Origin: Saccharospirillum mangrovi
GTDB taxonomy: Bacteria; Pseudomonadota; Gammaproteobacteria; Pseudomonadales; Natronospirillaceae
Length of the DNA: 64,000 nucleotides
Reading direction: 5' to 3'
NCBI RefSeq assembly: GCF_003367315.1
Contig: NZ_CP031415.1
Location: forward strand, 742,001-806,000
Shown one piece after another: positions 34,679-42,391 of the stretch. The notes under the pieces were generated by a model, which searched no databases, was not told the DNA's origin, and saw nothing but the letters and a program-made list of their open reading frames with translations. How positions within the stretch are numbered: position 1 is the stretch's first letter; each line of letters opens with the position of its first letter. The translations under genes and the position numbers were made by a program.

Positions 34679-34876
34679 CGAAGGTCGATTCAGTACCCAG
34701 TCGGCGGTTAGGAGCACGGTCCGCATACCGCCGAACATGGACGACCCCGCTGTGATTTCCCGTTTACTCTCCCTCTGTCGTGATCGGGTCTGGCTGAAGC
34801 GGAGCAGGAAGCTGGGGTACTGAATGGTTGCCGGCCGGGATGGGTGGGCGAACATGCATCCCGGCCGGTCTTTTTT
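34679..34876 (+). ncRNA. Candidate Fur-repressed small RNA (RyhB/PrrF-like)
   Basis: About 200 nt from the predicted start to a terminator. Structure seen: TTCAGTACCC (34689-34698) pairs with GGGTACTGAA (34815-34824), enclosing TCGGCGGT/ACCGCCGA (34701-34708 with 34727-34734) and a weaker GACCC/GGGTC pairing. Between 34757 and 34778 lies an unpaired pyrimidine tract (CCGTTTACTCTCCCTCTG) complementary to purine-rich ribosome binding sites. The RNA ends in a 12-bp perfect stem with a T-run. No long ORF fits; a 28-codon frame from 34736 is open but has no ribosome binding site. Alternatively it is an attenuated leader of the 34-codon gene at 34909. Confidence 0.6.
34831..34876 (+). terminator. 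Very strong Rho-independent terminator
   Basis: CCGGCCGGGATG (34831-34842) pairs perfectly with CATCCCGGCCGG (34857-34868), followed by TCTTTTTT. It ends the candidate Fur-controlled RNA. Confidence 0.9.
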
Positions 34877-34908
34877 ACCGGTCGCCTTTTGCGCCAAGGA
34901 ACTGCGTT

Positions 34909-35013
34909 ATGGACATCAAAATCAAACTGCTGTCATTGCTGTGCGTCAGCGCGCTGTTTTCCGCCTCGATTGCGATTGCGCAGTTCTGGCAACAAGGCAT
35001 CAGCGCGTTCTGA
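34909..35013 (+). CDS. 34-residue membrane or exported peptide
   Basis: AAGGA lies eight bases before the ATG. The product begins MDIKIKLLSLLCVSALFSAS and ends IAIAQFWQQGISAF, a basic N-terminus plus one hydrophobic segment. It may be a small membrane protein. It lies directly downstream of the Fur-controlled RNA and its terminator, so read-through would express it when iron is short. No homologue is known to me. Confidence 0.45.
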   Translation: MDIKIKLLSLLCVSALFSASIAIAQFWQQGISAF

Positions 35014-35021
35014 TTCCGGTA

Positions 35022-36443
35022 TCACACGGCGCCGGTTGCGGCCCGTCGTTGCAGCCGGATGTAGACCAACGTAGCGAACGCCAGCGCGGCAATGGCAACG
35101 AGTTGCAAACGGAAAGCCGCAGTCAGCCCCACCAGTAACCCCTCCGTCAAACCCATCTGATGCACCACCAGGCCATAAAACGCCGGGCCGAAACACAGAC
35201 AAATCTGTTGCGCCGTACTCAACACCGCTGAGGCGCTGCCGGCTTGTTCGGCAGGCACTTGCGACAAGCCAATGCGGAAGAAACTGCCCAGCACCAACGC
35301 CTGACCAAAACCGAGCAAGGCGGTACTGCCAATCAATTGCGCTGCATCCGGCTGCGGCCAGATGGCGGCCAGGGCCAGCGGCAGCCAGACCAATCCCAAC
35401 AGCGTCAGCACGCATCCGAACAACAGGGTGTTCAGCAAACCCAGGCGAGCGGTGATGCGGGCGCTGACGTAGGACGCAACAAAGAAGGCAATGCCACAGG
35501 CGATAAAGGCATCGCCCGATTGCTGCGCCGTCATGCCCAGGCCCATTTGGAAACTCAGTGCCAGGCAAAACATCATGCCGCTGACGTAGGTGAAGAAGAA
35601 CAACGCCAGCACCAGACCAAAACGAACCGAACCGGTTTGCATCAACGATGGCGGAATCAGCGGCCAGCGGCCTTGCTGTTCTTTGCGACGTTCCAGTTGG
35701 AAGAACAGCGGCAACAGCGCAAAGCCGATCAGCATCAAGACGAAACACCAGCGCGGCCAATTAAGCAGCGGTCCAATCGCCAGAGGTGACAGAATGGCAG
35801 CGATGGCAAGCGCCAACAGCAAGGTGCCACTAACATCAAAACCCGCCGGCTGCCCGGATCGCGTTTGCGGAATAAAGCGCGGGCCGAGCAACAACACCAG
35901 CAGACACACCGGCACGTTGACCAGAAAAATTCCGCGCCAGCCGCTGCCAGCGATGTCCGCTGCGATGATCCAGCCGCCGAGAATCTGACCGATCAAAAAC
36001 GACAGGCCAATGACCGCGCCAAAGATGCCAATAGCGTTGGAATGCGCCCGGCCACTGAGTGACACGTGAATGGTCGCCAACACCTGCGGGATGATCAGTC
36101 CGCCGGCAACACCCTGTAGAAAACGGCCGGTCAGCAGCCAGGGAATGTTGGTCGCCAGGCCACAGAACAGCGACGCCAAACCAAACAGCGCCACACCAAC
36201 ATTGAGCATCCGGCGGCGGCCGAAACGGTCGCCACTGCGGCCACCGAACGCCAGCGTTAACGCCAGTGCCAGGCTGTAAACACTCATCAGCAATTCCAGT
36301 TCAATCTGGCTGGCATTGAGACTGGCGCTGATGGTGTTAAGCGCCACATTAATAATGGAGACATCGATTAGGGGCAGCATCTGCCCGCACAACAGTAATA
36401 ACAGGCCGAGCCGGCCCAGACGTTGAGACGTGGTTGCAGTCAT
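35022..36443 (-). CDS. DHA2-type (14-TMS) major facilitator exporter
   Basis: A 473-residue drug:H+ antiporter-like protein. LPLIDVSIINVALNTISASL matches the helix-1 motif D1 of DHA2 proteins; GGRSGDRFGRRRMLNVG is motif A; GRFLQGVAGGLIIPQVLATI is helix 4. About fourteen hydrophobic segments are present. It is divergent from an XRE-type regulator with a dyad between them, so substrate-responsive control is likely. The substrate is unknown. Confidence 0.88.
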   Translation of the reverse strand: MTATTSQRLGRLGLLLLLCGQMLPLIDVSIINVALNTISASLNASQIELELLMSVYSLALALTLAFGGRSGDRFGRRRMLNVGVALFGLASLFCGLATNIPWLLTGRFLQGVAGGLIIPQVLATIHVSLSGRAHSNAIGIFGAVIGLSFLIGQILGGWIIAADIAGSGWRGIFLVNVPVCLLVLLLGPRFIPQTRSGQPAGFDVSGTLLLALAIAAILSPLAIGPLLNWPRWCFVLMLIGFALLPLFFQLERRKEQQGRWPLIPPSLMQTGSVRFGLVLALFFFTYVSGMMFCLALSFQMGLGMTAQQSGDAFIACGIAFFVASYVSARITARLGLLNTLLFGCVLTLLGLVWLPLALAAIWPQPDAAQLIGSTALLGFGQALVLGSFFRIGLSQVPAEQAGSASAVLSTAQQICLCFGPAFYGLVVHQMGLTEGLLVGLTAAFRLQLVAIAALAFATLVYIRLQRRAATGAV

Positions 36444-36500
36444 TCAGGTTCCTTGATTCACACCGAAAGGTCGCGCATTATCGGCGCCGTGTTAAACAGG

Positions 36501-36524
36501 TACCAGTAAGCAGTTATCCTGGTA
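36501..36524. promoter_or_regulatory. Operator candidate between exporter and regulator
   Basis: TACCAG (36501-36506) and CTGGTA (36519-36524) form a dyad with a 12-base centre in the 102-base divergent region. The regulator gene begins 22 bases to the right. Confidence 0.5.
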
Positions 36525-36545
36525 TCAAAACTAACAGGAACTGCC

Positions 36546-37388
36546 ATGACCACCGCCGCTCAATCGATCCACGGCCAGGCTTTGGCCAACTTTCTGCGCA
36601 GCCGCCGCGAGAGTCTCGACCCGATCCGTCTTGGCCTGCCGCGCCAGGGCCGTCGTCGCACGCCGGGTTTGCGGCGTGAGGAAGTGGCGCAACTCGCGAA
36701 CGTCAGCACCACCTGGTACACCTGGCTGGAACAAGGTCGGGAGGTGCGGCCGTCGGCGGCGACCTTGCTCGCCATTGCCGAGGCGCTGCAATGCAACCGG
36801 GCCGAGACCGATCATCTGTTCAGTCTGGCGCAACTGGCGCTGCCCAATCGCGAGTCCGGCGACGCCGACCCGATGCTGGAAGCCTGCCAGAAGATGCTCG
36901 ATAAACTGTTGCCGTACCCGGCGTATCTGCAGAACGCGCGCTCAGACTATCTGGCCTGGAACGCCGCCATCGACCGCTTCTATGGCTTCAAACTCGGCGA
37001 CTTGGACGACATCGAACGCAACTCCATTTTCCTCGCATTCAACAACGCCCAATTGCGCAGTCGTTTTACTCAGGCCGAAGTGGCGTTGCCGAGAATGGTG
37101 GGGCGGTTTCGCAGCCAGATGAGCGCACACGAAGGCGACCCGGCCTGGCAGGCACGGTTGGACAGCCTGATGCGAAACGAGGAATTTCGGGAGTGTTGGC
37201 AACGCTATGAAATCAGCGGCGTGGAAAACATGCTCAAAGAAGCCAACCACCCCGAGTTCGGCGTCTTACGCTTTCAGGTGTTGAACTGGTGGACGGCGCC
37301 ACGCAATGGCGACCGCATGATGGTGTACATGCCGCAGGACGACGCCACCGACGCCAAACTGCACCAACTGATGGCTCAGCCAGACTGA
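36546..37388 (+). CDS. XRE-family regulator with MmyB-like ligand-binding domain
   Basis: A 280-residue protein. The N-terminal HTH has the typical LGLPRQGRRRTPGLRREEVA, LANVSTTWYTWLEQGRE and PSAATLLAIAEALQ segments. Residues about 105-275 match the MmyB-like domain (YPAYLQNARSDYLAWNAA, then YLAFNN-like FLAFNNAQLRSRF, and VLRFQVLNWWTAP-like near the end), thought to bind small hydrophobic ligands. Context suggests it controls the divergent DHA2 exporter. Its 3' end overlaps rlmJ by 13 bases. Confidence 0.85.
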   Translation: MTTAAQSIHGQALANFLRSRRESLDPIRLGLPRQGRRRTPGLRREEVAQLANVSTTWYTWLEQGREVRPSAATLLAIAEALQCNRAETDHLFSLAQLALPNRESGDADPMLEACQKMLDKLLPYPAYLQNARSDYLAWNAAIDRFYGFKLGDLDDIERNSIFLAFNNAQLRSRFTQAEVALPRMVGRFRSQMSAHEGDPAWQARLDSLMRNEEFRECWQRYEISGVENMLKEANHPEFGVLRFQVLNWWTAPRNGDRMMVYMPQDDATDAKLHQLMAQPD

Positions 37389-38203
37389 GCGTCGAGCTGG
37401 AAAAACCCTTCGGCCGACAACTGCTGACTGAGCCAGGGCAGACAGTTGCGCAATTGCTCCGCCAGTAAATACGGCGGATTCAGTACGAACATGCCTGAGC
37501 CGGTCATGCCGTAGTCGTCGCTGTCCGGCGCGACATTCAGTTCCGCTACCAGCCATTCGGCGCTGAGCTTTTTCAGTTTGCGCACCAGGGTATCGCTGCG
37601 TTCGCGTTGGGCGATGGGGTACCAGACCAGCGCGCACAGTTGCGGAAATTTGCGCGTCACCGTTGCCAGCGTTTCGGCCACCTGATCGTAATCGGTTTTG
37701 ATTTCATAGGGCGGATCGATCAACACCAGTGCACGTCTTTCCTTCGGCGGCATCGCCGACAACAAGCCATCAAAACCATCGCGCTGATAACAACGCACGC
37801 GCCGGTCGCCGCGAAATTGTTGCTGCAAAATCGGAAAATCGCTGGGGTGTAATTCGAACAATTGCAGCCGGTGATCGGAGTTCAGCAAGCTGGCGGCCAG
37901 CAGCGGCGAACCGGGATACATCTGTGTTAAGTCCAGGCCGGTTTTGGTCAGCGCGTCGAGAAAAAATCGCACTTCTTCGGGTGGGTTTGGCGCGTTATTT
38001 AACACGCCTATGCCGGTTTCAAATTCGCGTTTCTTTTGCGCGTGGTTACTGGTCAAGCGATAGGCGCCGGCACCGGCGTGGGTGTCGACATAGACCAGCG
38101 GTTTGGGCTTGCGCGTCAGGTAATCGGCACACAGCGCCAGCGTCAGGTGTTTGAGCATGTCGGCGTGATTGCCGGCGTGAAAGGCGTGACGATAACTGAG
38201 CAT
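37376..38203 (-). CDS. rlmJ: 23S rRNA (adenine2030-N6)-methyltransferase RlmJ
   Basis: 275 residues, close to the usual ~280. MLSYRHAFHAGNHADMLKH is the characteristic N-terminus. VYVDTHAGAGAYRL is the SAM-binding motif I and LVLIDPPYEIKTDY carries the DPPY catalytic motif of N6-adenine methyltransferases. It modifies A2030 of 23S rRNA. It is convergent with the XRE regulator. Confidence 0.93.
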   Translation of the reverse strand: MLSYRHAFHAGNHADMLKHLTLALCADYLTRKPKPLVYVDTHAGAGAYRLTSNHAQKKREFETGIGVLNNAPNPPEEVRFFLDALTKTGLDLTQMYPGSPLLAASLLNSDHRLQLFELHPSDFPILQQQFRGDRRVRCYQRDGFDGLLSAMPPKERRALVLIDPPYEIKTDYDQVAETLATVTRKFPQLCALVWYPIAQRERSDTLVRKLKKLSAEWLVAELNVAPDSDDYGMTGSGMFVLNPPYLLAEQLRNCLPWLSQQLSAEGFFQLDAQSG

Positions 38204-38276
38204 GGCGGCGGCTTCGGCAAGTGAGCAAATTCAGAGCCGGCATACTAAGGGCAAGACTGGCTCGCTGCCAGCCCGT

Positions 38277-38636
38277 TCAGTGCAACGTCTGTGGCGGGTG
38301 GCAGCAACGGCTCATCATGGCGACTTCAAAATACAGGCCGCGCACCTCGCGTTTTTCTGCGGTTGTTTCCGCCAGCCGTTCGAGTTGTTGCAGCGGTTGA
38401 TGAATGAATTCCAGGCAGCAGCAACGCCAACCTTCAGGCACGAATTCATCGCTGATGGTTTCCAGCAACAACTGATATTGCAGGCGGTGGTAATGGCGTT
38501 GTCCAGCCCGACTTTGCAGCCGTTCGGGCAAGGGCGCGTTGAGCCAGTGACGCAACAGCTCAGTATTGTCCGGCTCAGACGCGAAGCGAATCTTGCGCGC
38601 CAGCAGCGCAGCGGAACCAATGGCAGCCTGGGTCAT
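38277..38636 (-). CDS. FagA-like Fur-associated small protein
   Basis: A 119-residue helical cytoplasmic protein. The segment VPEGWRCCCLEFIHQPLQQL is reminiscent of pseudomonad FagA proteins (WRCxCLDxxxxPLxxLERLA). In pseudomonads fagA is a Fur-controlled gene usually next to fumC and sodA; here those neighbours are absent. The Fur box at 38653-38667 lies 17 bases upstream of the start. Molecular function is not known. The FagA call rests on one segment plus Fur control. Confidence 0.5.
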   Translation of the reverse strand: MTQAAIGSAALLARKIRFASEPDNTELLRHWLNAPLPERLQSRAGQRHYHRLQYQLLLETISDEFVPEGWRCCCLEFIHQPLQQLERLAETTAEKREVRGLYFEVAMMSRCCHPPQTLH

Positions 38637-38652
38637 GGTCTCGTCCTTGTAA

Positions 38653-38667
38653 TGAGAACTATTATCG
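38653..38667 (-). promoter_or_regulatory. Fur-box candidate upstream of the FagA-like gene
   Basis: TGAGAACTATTATCG has 7-1-7 form and differs little from the Fur consensus. Its position 17 bases from the ATG suggests promoter occlusion. Confidence 0.7.
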
Positions 38668-38796
38668 TTAAGTTAGGCTGGGCGGTCGGTGCTGTCAACC
38701 ATTGAACTCAAGCCCTTGGTTCGTTGGTCGATATAAAGGCTACGCCGAGGTTTGAACGGAATCGCCTCGACCATCGCTACAGGGGAGTGGCTGGCC

Positions 38797-39981
38797 ATGA
38801 TGGATCGTTACTACAGTTTTTTTAATCAACATCCCGATGTCCGTCGTTTTCATGACCAACTGGTTCAACGGCTGAACTGGTATCAAGGCAATACCGTCAT
38901 GCCGGAGACGGAGCACACCCAGTTCGTCGCGGATTTTCACACGAATATGGAAGATGGCCTCTACGACAATGGCGATGTCGTAGTAACCATTGCGACAGAG
39001 CCGGTCTCTAATGGTCTTGATGAGCCGGACATGTACGACAACAAGTCCTATCAACCGGAACCGGGTGTGCTCGTCCAAACTGACCACCCAAACCAGACAT
39101 CGTCGATAAAGTCAGATCAACGCATTACTCAAGTGGTCGCTAAACACAATGGCGCCGCAGTGCAGACAGAAGCCTTAACGGCGGTGGCGGATGTGGCGGG
39201 TCAGGCTGGCATACAAGCCTCGGCATTGCTGACCGCTGTCGGGGCTTTGTCGGCCGGCAGTCAGAGCGCTGAAATTGTTACCCGGGTTGAAGTTGGGCAG
39301 TTCAGCTCTCGGGCTGGAATCATGCAGTACGAGTACAGTAACCCCGGTTTGTTTGAGCAAACCTCGGTGCGACAGCGGGATGATGTCGACTTTGGTTTGG
39401 ATGTGACCCTGGCCAGTGGCAATCGTGTGCGTTTGGCGATGTCCGTCGCGGACGTGACCAATACCGTAGCCTTTCAGGGTGTGCAGCGAACCGTTGCGGT
39501 TCATTTTTCGGCGGACACGGCCTTAACCGAAGCAGAGGCTGTGGCACTTCAGGAAATAGCTGTGAGTTTTGATGCGTTAACGAGCCGGTTCAATCACGAC
39601 AAATCGGTGACTCAAGCTGACGTCGAAGCCTTCCAGGCGGCGGCGATGAGTCACAGTGATCAAGTGCAGTCTGTACAGGCAAACCTGTCATTTGAGCAGG
39701 GTGCTGCCTCAAGGAGCATTCAGTTAGGTGTTGAGGATGGCGTACCCAGTCAGTCCGTATCGGAACAGAAAATGACGGACTATTACGGCCGGGGTTATCG
39801 TCCCAATATCATTGATGTGATCTATCGAAAGTCGTTTGAAGACCGAAGTGCTGAGTTCTACGACTACTTTGCTGAATTGGAACGTCAGGGACTTCAGGGC
39901 CAGTCGATTGACGCCATCGTCACCACTTCTGCCAGCGATGTTCTGGATCGTCGCGATTATTTCGAAGCCAATTTCGAATAA
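38797..39981 (+). CDS. Unrecognised cytoplasmic protein, 394 residues
   Basis: The ATG at 38797 follows GGGGAG at good spacing; an upstream TTG at 38752 is less likely. There is no signal peptide or membrane segment. The N-terminal MMDRYYSFFNQHPDVRRFHD segment is aromatic and acidic. The middle (about 110-290) has repetitive Ala/Val/Gln-rich stretches such as TEALTAVADVAGQAGIQASA, followed by a helical region. The C-terminus (YDYFAELERQGLQGQS) is acidic. Long and Q/S-rich, it is rather like a surface or flagellar structural protein in composition, but no family was recognised. Confidence 0.6.
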   Translation: MMDRYYSFFNQHPDVRRFHDQLVQRLNWYQGNTVMPETEHTQFVADFHTNMEDGLYDNGDVVVTIATEPVSNGLDEPDMYDNKSYQPEPGVLVQTDHPNQTSSIKSDQRITQVVAKHNGAAVQTEALTAVADVAGQAGIQASALLTAVGALSAGSQSAEIVTRVEVGQFSSRAGIMQYEYSNPGLFEQTSVRQRDDVDFGLDVTLASGNRVRLAMSVADVTNTVAFQGVQRTVAVHFSADTALTEAEAVALQEIAVSFDALTSRFNHDKSVTQADVEAFQAAAMSHSDQVQSVQANLSFEQGAASRSIQLGVEDGVPSQSVSEQKMTDYYGRGYRPNIIDVIYRKSFEDRSAEFYDYFAELERQGLQGQSIDAIVTTSASDVLDRRDYFEANFE

Positions 39982-40004
39982 AAAAAACCGGCCTTTCGGC
40001 CGGT
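39980..40004 (-). terminator. Terminator of the VWA/membrane protein operon
   Basis: ACCGGCC and GGCCGGT pair across four bases. On the minus strand the stem runs into eight T. It therefore ends the leftward operon whose last stop is at 40037. Confidence 0.85.
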
Positions 40005-40036
40005 AAAGCGATCTTGCTGGAGACACCCACTGGGGT

Positions 40037-40717
40037 TCAGTTCATCGCGATCAGGCGATCCATTCGTTCTAAATCGTTCAGTACCCGCCATTCGCCACCG
40101 CCATCAACCACCCGTGCCTGCCAGGCGTCCAGCCGGGTTTGGTAGTCGCGTGGGTCGATGTTGTCGCGGTTCAGTTTGGTGACGTTGAGCGCCACCACCT
40201 GAATGCCGGCGACGTCGATTGGGAAGTCGCGGATGTGGCCTTCGGGTAAGTCTTCGGCCAGGTCGGAAAACACCAGCAGGTATTTTTCGCCGGCTTCGGT
40301 TTCGTTCAGATAATCGACCGCCTGCATCACGCCGCCGGTGACATCGGTGTAGGCACTGCCGCCGTTCACACTGGCGATGAAGTCGTGCATCTGTTTCTGG
40401 AAGGCGCGTTTTTGGTCGTTGGCGGCACTCGGCCGGGCATCAAAAGTGGCCTGCACGATGATGTCTTCTTCGTTGAAGCTGGCGCTGTCGATGCGCGCCA
40501 GTGCCAGTGAATCGCCAGTGTTCAGCGTCGCCAGCAGGTAGTTCATGATTTTCTCGGCCTTGTCCAATTGCTCGGTGTAGGTGCCGGAAATGTCCATCAA
40601 CATGTAGACGGCGCGGCTTTTGATCGGCGGTTCGCCGCAGCCGCTCAGCACCAGGCTGACGGCCAGGGCGGCGACCGCCAGGCGGCCGCGGGTGGTTAAG
40701 GTGTTCAGCAGTCGCAT
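40037..40717 (-). CDS. VWA-domain lipoprotein
   Basis: 226 residues from 40717 (AGGAGAG upstream). The lipobox LVLSGC places it at the membrane. The VWA-like domain starts YMLMDISGTY, in which D-I-S-G-T resembles the MIDAS DxSxS with Thr in the last place. DVTGGVMQAVDYL supplies the MIDAS Thr region and YLLVFSDLAEDLPEG the later Asp. Eleven bases separate it from the upstream membrane protein gene, so they form one operon. Role unknown. Confidence 0.7.
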   Translation of the reverse strand: MRLLNTLTTRGRLAVAALAVSLVLSGCGEPPIKSRAVYMLMDISGTYTEQLDKAEKIMNYLLATLNTGDSLALARIDSASFNEEDIIVQATFDARPSAANDQKRAFQKQMHDFIASVNGGSAYTDVTGGVMQAVDYLNETEAGEKYLLVFSDLAEDLPEGHIRDFPIDVAGIQVVALNVTKLNRDNIDPRDYQTRLDAWQARVVDGGGEWRVLNDLERMDRLIAMN

Positions 40718-40728
40718 GATGACTCTCC

Positions 40729-42201
40729 TCAAACGTCGGCTGTGGATTGGTTGCGGATGCGTTTGCTTTCCAGCATGGCCGGGGCGTCGTCCCAGTCGTC
40801 TTCCGGGCGATGGTCGGCGCGGCGCGCTTTGATCAGCCGTTCCACACCCAGCGGTACCATGACGATCAGGTCGTACAGATGAGTGACGATCTGGCAGGCA
40901 TAACGGCTCAGGCTGCCGACCAGGCGCAAGGTCACACGCAAGGTGCGCAACACGCCGACCATCAGCAGACCCAGCACGGTACGCAGCGAGTGAATGAACG
41001 ATTCCAGCGGAATGGCGACGAAGGCCAACGCAAACGGCAGGATGAAACCCATCACCATCTGGCCGATGGACGGGATCCAGCGGAACTGGGCTTCCACCAC
41101 AGCGACACCGGCGAGCGATTGCTGCAAGGCAGAACGGTCCAGCGCCAGCAAATCACGCATGTAAGCGAGCGAGGCTTCGATGGTGGCGAGAACCGACAAA
41201 ATGGTCAGCGTGATGATGATCATGCGGCGACGCAGCCGGTCGTCCATCGAATGAATCACCGGGAACAAATGGGTGATGCGCAACGATTCGAGCAGGAACA
41301 AGCCCATGGCAATTTCCACCAGAATGATCACCAGCGCGGCAATGTCGGACGTGCGCATGGCGCCGATGGTCGAAGTGGCACCGACCATTTCTGACATTGG
41401 CAGCGCGATCAACTGGAAGTTGATCAAACCGCCCAGGGTGGCAATCACCAACACAAGACCGGCGATCAGAAATTGGGTTATCGATGACGACGTCAGCGCA
41501 TTGATTGCCGGGTCTTCGCCTTTGCGAATGGCTTCGTAGCGTTGCATCTGGCCGTCGATGGTGCGGGTGCGTTCTTCCAGGCCATCAAGCGTTTTCTTCA
41601 CGTTGTCCATTGAGCTTTGCAGCGTGCGCCATTGCGGCTGCATGGTGCTCAGATGACGATGCCGTTCCAGCGTGGTTTTTTGATACGCCTTCAGCGTTTG
41701 CTGGTGCGATTCCTCAATCGCGTCCTTGATGTTGTTGAGGATTTTGTTCATCGCCGGGTCGCCGTTGGTCGGCAAAGCCGCGATGGTTTCCACCACTTCC
41801 GACCAGGCTGGTGGCAGCGGTGCGTTTTGCGTTGACGCTTGATAATCGGTTTCGATTTTCTCAATCGCATCGGCGATTTTGCGATGCAGTTTCGGGTAAG
41901 CACCGAGGTCGCGTTCCACCAGAGTGCTGACACGATTGAACTCGCGCTCAATGGTTTTTTCCGCCTGAATCCGGCCTTGGGCGATCAACACATCGCGGTT
42001 GCGCTGCACCAGGCGCTGTTCCAGGCCGCGCACCGAAAACGCCGCCAGGCGCATGGCGTTGAAGATCGCCTGTCCCAAGGTGGCGAATAACTGGTGCGCT
42101 TGTTGGCGGCCCAGATACAAAACGGTTACCAGCAATACCAGCCAGATGGCGGCGGAAATTGCCGCTGAGTCGGACCAGATCATTAACAGTTGTTCGAACA
42201 T
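40729..42201 (-). CDS. Multi-spanning membrane protein with a long coiled-coil domain
   Basis: 490 residues from the ATG at 42201 (GAGG at good spacing). One N-terminal membrane segment (ISAAIWLVLLVTVLYL) is followed by a ~200-residue coiled coil (about 40-245; KTLDGLEERTRTIDGQMQRY) and then four to six C-terminal membrane segments, including QFLIAGLVLVIATLGGLINF. The architecture resembles tethered mechanosensing or scaffold proteins, but no family was recognised. It is co-transcribed with the VWA lipoprotein and divergent from a two-component system. Confidence 0.65.
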   Translation of the reverse strand: MFEQLLMIWSDSAAISAAIWLVLLVTVLYLGRQQAHQLFATLGQAIFNAMRLAAFSVRGLEQRLVQRNRDVLIAQGRIQAEKTIEREFNRVSTLVERDLGAYPKLHRKIADAIEKIETDYQASTQNAPLPPAWSEVVETIAALPTNGDPAMNKILNNIKDAIEESHQQTLKAYQKTTLERHRHLSTMQPQWRTLQSSMDNVKKTLDGLEERTRTIDGQMQRYEAIRKGEDPAINALTSSSITQFLIAGLVLVIATLGGLINFQLIALPMSEMVGATSTIGAMRTSDIAALVIILVEIAMGLFLLESLRITHLFPVIHSMDDRLRRRMIIITLTILSVLATIEASLAYMRDLLALDRSALQQSLAGVAVVEAQFRWIPSIGQMVMGFILPFALAFVAIPLESFIHSLRTVLGLLMVGVLRTLRVTLRLVGSLSRYACQIVTHLYDLIVMVPLGVERLIKARRADHRPEDDWDDAPAMLESKRIRNQSTADV

Positions 42202-42391
42202 AATGCGTGCCTCTTGTTGGGTTTGTTCGGTACGAGGCGGAGTGTGGGAGGTGCCGGTGAAAAATCTGTGAGAAGAAAGGCGCTCGGTGTTTCGTACGGC
42301 GTTAAGTGACCAAAAACAGCGCACCCGTTCACGCTAGCGGCGTCTTTACAATGCTAGACTGGGCCACCAACGCAGTAACCGCAGTAACGCC

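Noticed and set aside
34736-34822. 28-codon frame MDDPAVISRLLSLCRDRVWL inside the candidate sRNA
   Set aside because: No ribosome binding site, and the bases are better explained by RNA pairing and the pyrimidine tract; a dual-function RNA cannot be fully excluded.
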